A stretch of DNA of 64,000 nt from Agapetus fuscipes (taxonomy: Eukaryota; Arthropoda; Insecta; Trichoptera; Glossosomatidae), in contig OX637346.1 of the NCBI GenBank assembly GCA_951799405.1, positions 9,571,215 through 9,635,214 on the forward strand, read 5' to 3'. Both the position numbers and the translations under genes were made by a program. Shown here one piece after another: positions 1-8,970 of the stretch (positions are counted from its first letter, which is position 1; every line of letters starts with the position of its first letter). Under the pieces are notes generated by a model. It made no database searches and was not told the origin of the DNA. It saw only the letters and a program-made list of their open reading frames with translations.

Positions 1-995
1 AAGCTTAAACGATGGAATAGTATTTTTGTAAATCTTCTTTGTACGGACTCTATAAGAGTCTTGTACACATTATAAAAAGGATTCCATATAGTCACAGCAA
101 ATTCTACTTGAGATCGTATTAATGAATGATATAAGGTCATATAACTAGATAACATTTTAAATTTTTTTGTTACACGAAACACAAATCCCATCATTTGAAA
201 GGCCTTATTGACAACGGCATCAATATGCACGTCAAACAAAAGTTTCGAATCGAAAGTCACACCTAGGTCACGTATGCACGATACTCTTTCAAGTGTGTGA
301 TTGGAAATCTTGTAATTGTATTTGATCAGAATGCGTTTCCTCGAGAAGGTTATAATTTTACATTTTTCAAAGGCGAGTGACAGTTTGTTAATCGAACAGT
401 ATAAACTGAGCCGATTGATGTCTTCCTGTAGTAATAAACAGTCGTTAATATTATCAACTTTTTTAAAAATTTTCATATCATCAGCGAATAATAATAATTT
501 ACTGTTTTTAAAGCATTTATGGATATCAGATATGAAAATTGTGAATAAAAAAGGACCCAATATGGAACCCTGAGGAACGCCAGAGCTTATCGCACACAAT
601 GATGAGGTGTATCCATTCAGGGTAACAGTTTGATATCTCGATTCAAGATATGAAGAAAACCACCTAAATAAGTTACCTTGGACTCCATTGAAGTGAAGCT
701 TTTTAAGTAATATAAGGTGATCTACCTTATCGAAAGCTTTACGGAAATCAGTGTACACGCTATCAACAGAGGAGCCCTGGTCAAATGTCTCAAAAATAAA
801 ATTAGAATACAGTAACAAATTAGAAACTATAGATCGTGATCTGACAAATCCATGTTGACTATCAGGAATACAGTGCTTAAGTAGTGGATATATTTTACTA
901 TGGACCAATTTTTCAAAAATTTTAGCAATACAAGAGAGGATAGATATAGGTCTGTAGTTAGAGATGTCATTTATCGCTCCTGCTTTATGGAAGGG
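1..995 (-). mobile_element. LINE reverse transcriptase segment (jockey/CR1-like), open
   Basis: On the minus strand about 330 codons read without a stop from position 995 to the window edge. They include, in order, an N-terminal RT motif (NYRPISILS), a palm motif (YTDFRKAFDKVDH), the GVPQGSILGPFLF motif, and the catalytic FADD box at about 476-490, followed by the thumb region (LGVTFDSKLLFD, VTIWNPFYN). These are the RT motifs of non-LTR retrotransposons of the jockey/CR1 group, which copy their RNA at a nicked chromosomal target. The protein is incomplete at both ends: the endonuclease part is replaced at 996 by a Rep-A repeat, and the C-terminus lies outside the window. No frameshift is visible, so the insertion looks young. 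The exact clade is not certain. Confidence 0.9.
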
Positions 996-1218
996 TATGT
1001 TACATTGGAGATTCACATTACATGCATTTTCACAACCAGAGACGGATAAGTTCGCGCTTGCACATGCCTCATGTGAACCTACAACATAAAAACCAAATCT
1101 CGAACGGACATACACCCTGCAACTATTGTCCGTCCTTCCCTGAAACAGGGGTGACATTGGCAAAGTGAACCATTTTTACAGCATGGGTGGTCAGCCGCAT
1201 ACCAATCTATAAGTCAAG
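996..1218 (-). repeat. Rep-A copy fused to LINE
   Basis: Minus-strand copy of the roughly 250-bp repeat called Rep-A. Its landmarks read CTTGACTTATAGGTTGGTAT at the start, then the TGGTTCACTTTGCCAATGTC block, CAAGCGCGAACTTGTACGTG, and CCAATGTAACATA near the end. The usual GATTA-rich tail is missing; the copy runs directly into the LINE RT frame at 995/996. This suggests a template switch or an insertion with tail loss. Confidence 0.8.
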
Positions 1219-2127
1219 GAAACTACTAAACCAGGTGTAAAATGCAAACCTTTTTATGAATGAGGGGTTCAAAGGTTAAAAAAATCTGGGTAGTTAAAGT
1301 TTTCGCGATATCATTTCACCATTCTACCGCAGTCTGCGAAACTTTCCATCGCCTGAAGAGTGCTGGGGACATGGTGGTGTTCTCTTGCGAGTCACGGCAC
1401 CCCACCTCGTCATATTCAATTATAGTTGGGTGGTGAAGGGGTGGGGGATAGGGGTGGCAGCGGCAATGTTTCAGCTTTCCCCATACCAAGTATTTAACTC
1501 AACCATAGCGTCCACCAAAACATATATATAAACTAAAACAGCGCATGTACTGAGCGTTCACATCTTTTGGGGAAACGAAATGTTTGAGTTGAAACTTAGT
1601 GTTGTATACTTGGGGTGTAGAACCCGATACCTTCGCTGAGGGAAGAGCCCTAATTATTATCATCACGAGGGAGAAAGCTCACGTCCTCGAGCGGCACATT
1701 CGTAGGATACCCCGACGTTGATGAAGTGTCGTATGGTGAGCATTTATCCGCGTGTTTGGGAAACGCTCAGGTGGTTTTTGATTTCAGGTTTCGGAATACA
1801 AAGGTTACATTGTGAAAATTGAGTCTGACGTAAAAATAAATCCGGCTATAAGTCAATTTATTGGAGCAAAAAATGTAATTCAACCGGCTGTTTTTTGTCT
1901 GGATTTCAGAAAGTTTAGAGAGAATGTTAGTCGAAAGCCATGCCATTTTTTTGTTTCTTGACTTTTGATACACTTTTTTTCATTATGATCTATGACGAAT
2001 GTGGTTCCTAATGTGATGTGATAGCTCAAAGGTATTGAGTTGGGTTGAAGATTTGTCTGTCTGATGAAAAAAAAAGTATCATTTTTTTTTACATAGAGCT
2101 TCAGCATCTAAACTAACAATCGTCAGG
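1219..2127. other. Non-coding stretch with one foldback MITE
   Basis: No gene is visible. At 1485-1617 there is a degenerate copy of a palindromic MITE whose ends read CCAAGTAT and ATACTTGGGG and whose inner arms carry ACTCAACCATAGCGT and the inverse. The rest (1219-1480, 1618-2127) appears single copy, with GC-richer pieces around 1340-1460. Confidence 0.5.
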
Positions 2128-2131
2128 ATGT

Positions 2132-3180
2132 TGTAATGAAGAGATTGGAAGCGCGGACCTGCTGGGCCCCCGCGCTGCCGCGAACCGTCACCTCTTTGAA
2201 GTTAGGATTCCGACAACGGACAGGGGGCTCCTTTGAGGTTAGGTTGCGCGCTTTTGCAGTTGCCCGGCTAGCACAAGACTCCTCAGGGTGGTGTTCAGGC
2301 CCAACACCTTGCTCGCTTTCCACTGATGCTAAAGAGGTTCAAAAATATAGGTGATGGAGAGAAAAACCGGGTAAAGGAAAGACGGGATTTATTTTAAATT
2401 ATGAGAAATGAGAGCATCACCACGCTAAACTGCACGACTGACTGGTTCTAAGTTTAATTAGATAATGTATTTAAAGGGTTTGATTAGCTCACGAGGACGG
2501 AGAGAAGTCTTGATGCTGGGATGCGGGTAGTCGATGCTGGGGCGCCGGCCTCGGGCACGGCAACGCTTTTGGCGGGATGTCGGGGCTCCACACTCCGGAG
2601 GAATTGCGGCACGGGGCTCAGCCAGCGATAAGACGGGAGCGCTCGGCTGGACGGGGCAGGCGCTCCGTCCTCCTGAGGAACTTTGGGCACGGGGCTCCGG
2701 ATATCGAGTAGCCAAGCGGGCGCTGGCGATGGGTAGAAAGCAGGGGCTCCTTCCTTCCGAGGAATCCGCCACGGGGGACCCAGGCGCGGCCAGGGGCTGT
2801 GTGGTGCTGGCAACAACGGCGACTCAAGCCTTCTCCGATAGATGTTCTTGGCCACGCCTGGTAGGTGTTATTGGTTCAGGTGTTGAAGAGCTTGTGTCCC
2901 CGATTGTGGGAGGTCGACGCCTTTTATAAACTCCCTACCAGCGCGATGCGGAGCTTAACGGGGGATTTTAAGTGTTTCCCTCCTAACTGTCATTCTCAGC
3001 CTGTCTTCTTCCTCTCATTTGGATCCGGTTCAATTTCTGTGGCTAAAGATGCGCTTCAATTTCTTTCAAGTTGGTAATGACATTATTTTTCCTTTGACAG
3101 GTATAATGTTTTGACAGATCATGTCTTCTTCTTCTTCTTTTTTTCCACAGGTAGCTATCTGACATGCTAGCTACCTGACA
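2132..3180 (-). repeat. 3' LTR (left copy)
   Basis: It starts TGTAATGAAG and ends CTACCTGACA in window orientation. On the minus strand TATAAAAG lies at 2921-2928 and AATAAA at 2388-2393, giving a plausible U3-R-U5 order. The centre is GC-rich with short repeated motifs (GGGGCTCC, CGGCACGGG). Small ORFs predicted here fall in the LTR and have no recognisable motif. Confidence 0.9.
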
Positions 3181-3195
3181 TTCCCGCTCGTCGCT
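3181..3195 (-). promoter_or_regulatory. Polypurine tract of the LTR element
   Basis: On the minus strand the bases just before the 3' LTR read GACGAGCGGGAA, a purine-rich stretch in the place where plus-strand DNA synthesis is primed in LTR elements. Confidence 0.6.
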
Positions 3196-4700
3196 GAGGC
3201 AAAAACGCACCTCGCGCAGAGAATCCAGCGAAGTGAGTTTTTGACGTTGTGTTCAGACATAAGTTAGTTTAAAATATATGTTTAACAGTATACCAGTCAG
3301 TGCGAAGCGTAGGTGGCGGTGGTTGAACAAGACATACAGAGAAGAGGTCGTACGCAGACGACATGAATTGTACACAGGTAGCTCTGAAACAGGTTTAAAA
3401 AATGTATAAGAAATGGTGTAAAATAGTATGAGACAAAGTAAATTGAAATTGACACAGAAACAAATTTGTACATTACATAGTTAAGACAAAATAAAATGAA
3501 ATTGTAAAAGTGATTTTTTTGTTCTTGTAAAATAGTAAAAAGTTAAGTCATGATTATTAAGTGGTAGAATTTGGTCTTTGTTCTAAGTTTTAATGGTGGC
3601 ACACAATTCACATTTGGGGAACAGGACCCTAAGCACTAACGAGTCTAGCTCGTTTTTCACTTATTGCTCTTGAAAACACAAAAATTTTGCCTTTGTACAC
3701 AGAAATTTATTTTTAGGTATCTACCTGCCTAACAGACCAAAATCATCCAGCCAGCAGTCAATAAGTACAACGCGGTGAGCTCTCATACAAAACAATAACA
3801 AGTTGTCTGTTACATGTGGGTTACAAAAGGAAAGGATCTAACTACTGATGATCCTTCGGTTCGATTCACACTCTTTTGGAAGAACCGATAAGAAACCAAG
3901 AGAGGCGGAGAGGAGGTAGGAACACCATGGAAAAACAATGAGGTGGCCCGTTCATTGGCCAGTGCAACGCAAGAGGGCGTGGCACACTGATCTCACTATT
4001 CAACACAGGTAATCCTGGGATTGGGAAGTACAGGTTATACATATTATATACATGAAGTACAGGGTATACATATTACATACATACATTACATGAGAAAATT
4101 CAAAAATATTAGACAGACAGATGTTGTGGTAATTTGAAGTAGAGGTGAAGATCTCCTGCTCGAGATGTGACAATACCGGTCTGAAGACACAGTACTGACC
4201 ACATTCTGTCGGCATTTCTTGACCGCTCCGACCAGCGACGATTTAGGACTCTAGCCCTAGTCACAAAGTTGGGTGCTAGGATTTTTGCTTCAATGAACAA
4301 CGAAGAAGCGTTGATCATTGCCCGGGCAGGTATAGGGTGGTAACTAGCGTACGCCCCGAAGCAAGCCCTTCTGAGGGGTTTCTGAGTGAGTCAACATTCG
4401 GTATATACTGACTCAGGGCAGTATACGCCGACGTACATGACAATAACTAAACTCCCCGGCAAACACTACGCCGTGGTGACTTTCCCAGCTAACAATGCTT
4501 TTAGTAGTCTAGGCCTGGCTTCAGGAGGTGGTCAATCTTCATACCACTCTTCTCCTTGGGTTCCAGTGTGTCCTCAGGTTTTGCCCACATGGCGAAAACC
4601 TTCCTTCCGTCAATAAATAACATGATAAATAAACACAGGGATACAATCCGTTGGCGCCATCCGAAGATGCAAGCCTGGCGTACCCATCACTCCAAGGTGA
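3181..4700 (-). other. Internal region of LTR element, non-coding part
   Basis: About 1.5 kb between the 3' LTR and the hairpin array. No gag, protease or RT motif was found on either strand. Short AT-rich tandem copies of ATACATATTA-type sequence lie at 4030-4095. A minus-strand reading at 4109-4318 (69 codons) has no recognisable motif. It may be remains of pol or foreign filler. Confidence 0.5.
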
Positions 4701-4712
4701 TTTCAAAAAATT

Positions 4713-5427
4713 GAGTCAGCAGACTCCCCCAAGTCTCGTCAGACTGGTACCAAGTCCCGTCGGACTTCAAGTCTCGTAAGACTTCCAACGCACTCCGGCG
4801 TTGCCAATCCCGTTGGATTGCAGGAGTATCCCGGTTACGTCAAACCACTCCTCACGCTTCTCCCAAGCGCCCCACAATCATCCCAGATTGTGTCCAGTCC
4901 CCTTCGACTGCTCCAACGCACTCCAGCGTTACCGGCAAGGGCTCCACCCTTTCCCAAGACGTGCTCGCTACGTCTTCCCACGCATCCACAGCGTTCGGCA
5001 GCATACCACCTTTGTCAAGGTGTATTGCCTATGATGTTCACAAATGTTCTCTTGATGTCTACATCTGGACTAGCTCAGCTCTCCTTCTCGTTCCCTTTTT
5101 GAGCGCCACCAAGTTTTTATCAAAACTTGGAAAGTTGAAAAATCATGCAGGCAATAAACGTAGACAAAGTAATAAAATACAAAAACAATGAAACAGATTA
5201 AAGAAGGTACAGTGTTGGATAAACAGCTGGTGACCTTGGATTGTGACCTGGCCAAATTACCTGACATCACTCATGAGAGTGTGTACTTTGAGTCCGCAAT
5301 CAAAAGACAACCCGCGTCCAAAAGCGTGTAAACAAGAAAGAAAGTACAGATCCATTCTCCGAAGAGAACCCGCTGGATTCTGACTCACGACCTGGCCAAA
5401 TTACCTGATCCAACTCGCAAGGAGTTG
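4713..5427. other. Array of short perfect hairpins in LTR element
   Basis: A dense run of small perfect inverted repeats with loops of 4-7 bases and different stem sequences. Examples: AAGTCC-CGTC-GGACTT (4752-4767), AAGTCT-CGTA-AGACTT (4769-4784), CAACGC/GCGTTG (4786-4803), CAATCC-CGTT-GGATTG (4805-4820), CACAATC/GATTGTG (4873-4892), AAGACGT/ACGTCTT (4956-4976), CACCTT-TGTC-AAGGTG (5007-5022). Sparser ones follow: CCAAGTTTT-TATC-AAAACTTGG (5109-5130), CACTC-ATGA-GAGTG (5268-5281), TTCTC-CGAA-GAGAA (5355-5368), CAACTC/GAGTTG (5411-5427). Eleven with stems of 5 or more bases fall within 310 bp. The sequence shows the structures directly; any role is unknown. Confidence 0.8.
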
Positions 5428-5810
5428 ATACTGTGGGTCGGAGACAAAAACAGACAGTTTTCTGCAGTTGAGCATAAATGAATATGCGAGTTGAAAGAAT
5501 ACGTAAGAAGAAAAAGAAACATTCATTTAAATAATAAAAAAAAATGGACACCAACCAGGTCTCCCTGGAGCAAACGAGTAGGTATTGATGTAGAAAGATT
5601 AACGGAACGACTCCGAACAGTACTCCCTGCTGAAGGCCAATTCAACGGGGAACGGTCAAAGTCATATTTCAGGACAAAAATGGAATTTGCAAAAATAAGA
5701 TATGGAGTAATAAGTTTATAGAGAAGACGTCATGCGTGATCATTGCAGACATCTAGGTGTTTGTAAATGAGTTTACGCATCTACTTCTCGTTTGCTCGTA
5801 GGAAAGTAGT

Positions 5811-6246
5811 TCACTCTTCCGCCATAGTCGGTCCAGCTCCGAGAATATCCTTCACGTGATACTCTCCCAGCTGAAAAGCCAAACAGCCTTTCACTCGCCC
5901 CTCACGTCCGCTTGTCTGCCCTCCATACATCTCCAGAAATTCCTCGACCGCCTTGATGATTTGTTTACCGTTGTCACAAACAACGGACCTCGGCATTCCC
6001 CGGGAAATAAAGATGCTTGTCTCAAGCTTCTTTATTATTGCTGCATCTGTGGCATATTTTAATGGAAATATCCCAAAAATATTTCGTGAAAACATCCACC
6101 ACCCCAACAAGGCTCTCCTTGGCCCTTCCGGAGAGTACTTGTTGAAAAAAAAAACAATTTTTTTTTTTTTTTAATGTTGAGCACCCCTTAAAAAATTTTG
6201 TGAAAACTTTACGAATGGTTACGCCTCTGGAAATAGAGACGCCCAA
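5811..6246 (-). pseudogene. Degenerate Ty3/gypsy integrase core remnant
   Basis: Two overlapping minus-strand frames together show an integrase core: VVDVFTKYF (first catalytic Asp region), then FPLKYATDAAIIKKL, then RGMPRSVVCDNGK (second Asp region, normally SDNG). A frameshift between 6020 and 6110 separates the first motif from the rest, and the third catalytic residue (Glu) is not found. The reading continues to a stop at 5811 with unrecognised sequence. Integrase joins element cDNA to the chromosome; this copy cannot do so. It supports both the class and the minus-strand orientation of the element. Confidence 0.75.
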
Positions 6247-6555
6247 AAAATTTGGAAAGAAAAAAAAAATTCAGTCAAAATATTTACGCAAGTTTGAGAA
6301 TGCTTGTCTGCATTTTCGAATTACGTAACTCAAATTTTGAATTCGTCCAATTATCATCAAACCACGAAAAACGGTTAACAATCCTCAAGATGATAAAGCA
6401 TAACCACCAAAAACACAAATATCCCAGGTGGAAACGACTTCAAAGTACCACAAAATCCGAAACACCAAAACAACACTTTTCCGTTAGAACACAATTTGCT
6501 GAAATAAAACTTTACTTGTTAATGGGGAAAATATAATGTGAATCGAGCAACGGTG

Positions 6556-6573
6556 TCTTTTGTTAAGGCGCCA
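6556..6573 (-). promoter_or_regulatory. Primer binding site of the LTR element
   Basis: Minus strand TGGCGCCTTAACAAAAGA begins two bases after the 5' LTR. TGGCGCC is the start of primer sites complementary to tRNA-Lys 3' ends; the match weakens after seven bases. Confidence 0.6.
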
Positions 6574-6574
6574 C

Positions 6575-7623
6575 TGTAATGAAGAGATTGGAAGCGCGGC
6601 CCTGCTGGGCCCCCGCGCTGCCGCGAACCGTCACCTCTTTGAGGTTAGGATTCCGACAACGGACAGGGGGCTCCTTTGAGGTTAGGTTGCGCGCTTTTGC
6701 AGTTGCCCGGCTAGCACAAGACTCCTGAGGGTGGTGTTCAGGCCCAACACCTTGCTCGCTTTCCACTGATGCTAAAGAGGTTCAAAAATATAGGTGATGG
6801 AGAGAAAAACCGGGTAAAGGAAAGACGGGATTTATTTTAAATTATGAGAAATGAGAGCATCACCACGCTAAACTGCACGACTGACTGGTTCTAAGTTTAA
6901 TTAGATAATGTATTTAAAGGGTTTGATTAGCTCACGAGGACGGAGAGAAGTCTTGATGCTGGGATGCGGGTAGTCGATGCTGGGGCGCCGGCCTCGGGCA
7001 CGGCAACGCTTTTGGCGGGATGTCGGGGCTCCACACTCCGGAGGAATTGCGGCACGGGGCTCAGCCAGCGATAAGACGGGAGCGCTCGGCTGAACGGGGC
7101 AGGCGCTCCGTCCTCCTGAGGAACTTTGGGCACGGGGCTCCGGATATCGAGTAGCCAAGCGGGCGCTGGCGATGGGTAGAAAGCAGGGGCTCCTTCCTTC
7201 CGAGGAATCCGCCACGGGGGACCCAGGCGCGGCCAGGGGCTGTGTGGTGCTGGCAACAACGGCGACTCAAGCCTTCTCCGATAGATGTTCTTGGCCACGC
7301 CTGGTAGGTGTTATTGGTTCAGGTGTTGAAGAGCTTGTGTCCCCGATTGTGGGAGGTCGACGCCTTTTATAAACTCCCTACCAGCGCGATGCGGAGCTTA
7401 ACGGGGGATTTTAAGTGTTTCCCTCCTAACTGTCATTCTCAGCCTGTCTTCTTCCTCTCATTTGGATCCGGTTCAATTTCTGTGGCTAAAGATGCGCTTC
7501 AATTTCTTTCAAGTTGGTAATGACATTATTTTTCCTTTGACAGGTATAATGTTTTGACAGATCATGTCTTCTTCTTCTTTTTTTTTTCCACAGGTAGCTA
7601 TCTGACATGCTAGCTACCTGACA
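6575..7623 (-). repeat. 5' LTR (right copy)
   Basis: Nearly identical to 2132-3180. On the minus strand the TATA box TATAAAAG is at 7364-7371 and AATAAA at 6831-6836. It would drive transcription leftward through the internal region. Confidence 0.9.
7364..7371 (-). promoter_or_regulatory. TATA box in 5' LTR
   Basis: TATAAAAG on the minus strand, followed within the LTR by AATAAA about 530 bases downstream; the same pair is present in the left LTR. Confidence 0.55.
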
Positions 7624-7689
7624 ATGTTTATCTTTCATCGATAAAAGGGGTTTAAAAAATTGTAAGCATTATGTAGTCTTCCGCCCTTT

Positions 7690-7900
7690 GCAGTCGATAT
7701 TAGAACACTCAGAACTGAGTGTTTTCACGACTCACTTTAAGTTAATCCTGTCCTTTCCAAAACCAATATCAATCGCCACATCCTTTAATGATAACACAAT
7801 ACAACACTACGCAGCTAACAGCCGTATACCAATAGCCACATCGCCAAAACCTCTGCGGCATTACAGCCTCAAGATTCGCTGAAATCTAGAAAATGTGAAA
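7690..7900 (+). repeat. Interspersed repeat D
   Basis: Sequence containing CAATATCAATCGCCA and CCTCTGCGGCATTACA is repeated in diverged form at 22420-22690 and, inverted and partial, near 47110-47190. No coding motif is seen in the 64-codon ORF it contains. It lies in the intron upstream of the exon at 7986. Confidence 0.55.
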
Positions 7901-7985
7901 CCAACAAAAATTGGTGACCCCTCCGCAAAGATTTTTCTCTTTACTCCTCCACCCTGCTAACATATTGTTTGTAATTGTTCTGCAG

Positions 7986-8141
7986 GAGCTGGACATGGAA
8001 GGCAGCCCCAAGCCCGCCGTCTTCATCCTGCACAACTTCCTGTCGGCGCGCGTGCATGGCCTCCCGCCCTAGTGGGGCGCGCAGGGCGGGGCGGCGCCGC
8101 CCACACAGCGCCAGTCCAGGCAGATGCGCCACTCGCCCACG
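7986..8141 (+). CDS. Host gene, penultimate exon (unidentified protein)
   Basis: A GC-rich island in AT-rich DNA, preceded by a pyrimidine tract and TTCTGCAG and followed by GTGAGTAC, i.e. consensus splice sites. Length 156 nt, 52 codons, phase 0 at both ends. The frame reads ELDMEGSPKPAVFILHNFLS and then ARVHGLPP, meets TAG at 8070-8072, and continues with WGAQGG to QMRHSPT. That frame joins exactly to the exon at 8917. Either the TAG is the normal stop in a form using this exon as the end, or it is a disabling or read-through codon. The family is not recognised. The opposite strand also has an open frame, so some doubt remains. Upstream exons are not in this window. Confidence 0.5.
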
Positions 8142-8916
8142 GTGAGTACACCATCCTGGAATCCAACAATCCAACAAGAGCTTCAACTTGTCTTGCGATG
8201 CTGTGCCGGCATTCTAAAACTCCTTGTAGCAATCGAAGAAGGTGTGTACTGGGTGCTACCGCTTGTATCGCCAAAAACCAAAACTTATCTAAAAATGTTC
8301 GATTGGTGGTACACAGTGATAGATTAGTACCCTTGTACTTAGATGTATGAATGAAAGGGAAATTAGTAAAGCCCATACGGTCGAAATGGACGTTCTAAGA
8401 AGTTCTAAGATTGGGAAAAAGCGGAGAGATAGGGTGCGGAATGAGTTAGTGTGAGAAGAATGTGGTGCAAGGAAAAGTATAAAAGTAAAAATCAAAAAGA
8501 GTTTGTTAAGATGGTTTGGACACATGGAAAGAATGAATGACGAAAGACTGACGAAGAGAGTGTACGCTGCAAGTATGAATGGAAGCCGTGGTAGGGGAAG
8601 ACCGAGAAAAGTATGGATGGATCAAATTTATGAAATAGCGAATGAGTGGGATATTCAAAGTTGTAAGAAAAGAGAGGGCGCATGAAAAATAATATGACTC
8701 TGAATGAAATGTAAGAAAGATGTAAGGACCGAAAGAAATGGCGATTGATTGGCAATTCTGTCGGCTAGGGCATTTAATTGAAATTGCAAGATTAATTTTA
8801 ATTTTACGTTCGGACAGTTTACATCTAGAATCTTTTAAAATAATTATTTTTCACAAACAATTAAAAATGTAATAGCCTGAATTAATAATTTACGTATTTT
8901 TGTCTTTTCATTTTAG
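8142..8916 (+). other. Intron holding a LINE-alpha fragment
   Basis: It begins GTGAGT and ends in a pyrimidine tract plus TTTTAG. Most of it (8270-8760) is a decayed plus-strand LINE-alpha end. Confidence 0.5.
8270..8760 (+). mobile_element. LINE-alpha C-terminal fragment, decayed
   Basis: It resembles the LINE at 37355-37945. Readable pieces are a diverged VRLVVHSDRLVP block and, at 8503-8685, LRWFGHMERMNDERLTKRVY followed by RGRGRPRKVWMDQI. These are typical of the C-terminal part of insect non-LTR retrotransposon polymerase proteins. Frameshifts and stops occur between the blocks. It lies inside the intron of the host gene in the same orientation. Confidence 0.8.
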
Positions 8917-8970
8917 CTTCTGTCGCCTGAAGACTTGCATAATCTCAACAATGATCTACAAAGGACATAA
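8917..8970 (+). CDS. Host gene, last coding exon (unidentified protein)
   Basis: After TTTGTCTTTTCATTTTAG the sequence reads LLSPEDLHNLNNDLQRT and stops with TAA at 8968-8970. The exon starts in phase 0, matching the phase 0 end of 7986-8141, so the two join as QMRHSPT-LLSPED. AATAAA follows at 9021-9026, about 50 bases after the stop, a plausible poly(A) signal. The protein family is not recognised. The combination of acceptor, matching phase, sensible composition and nearby poly(A) signal is the support. Confidence 0.5.
   Translation, partial: LLSPEDLHNLNNDLQRT

Larger units (their letters stand above)
2128..7627 (-). mobile_element. Complete LTR retrotransposon, non-autonomous (LARD-like)
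   Basis: Two 1,049-bp direct repeats (2132-3180 and 6575-7623) flank 3.4 kb. Each repeat begins TG and ends CA, and the whole unit is bordered by ATGT on both sides (2128-2131, 7624-7627), a 4-bp target duplication. Four lines of evidence put the element on the minus strand: a TGGCGCC primer site next to the right LTR, a purine tract next to the left LTR, a TATA box and AATAAA in the correct order within each LTR, and an integrase remnant. I see only about four substitutions and one small length change between the LTRs, so insertion was recent. Gag, protease and RT are not recognisable, so it probably moved using another element's proteins. Confidence 0.9.

Noticed and set aside
2458..2929. 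ORFs of 104-131 codons on both strands in the LTRs, repeated at 6901-7372
   Set aside because: They are duplicated only because the LTR is duplicated, overlap on opposite strands, have LTR base composition, and show no domain.
2132..7623. Plus-strand orientation of the LTR element
   Set aside because: In plus orientation there is no TGG primer site after the left LTR and no purine tract before the right LTR; the minus orientation has both.
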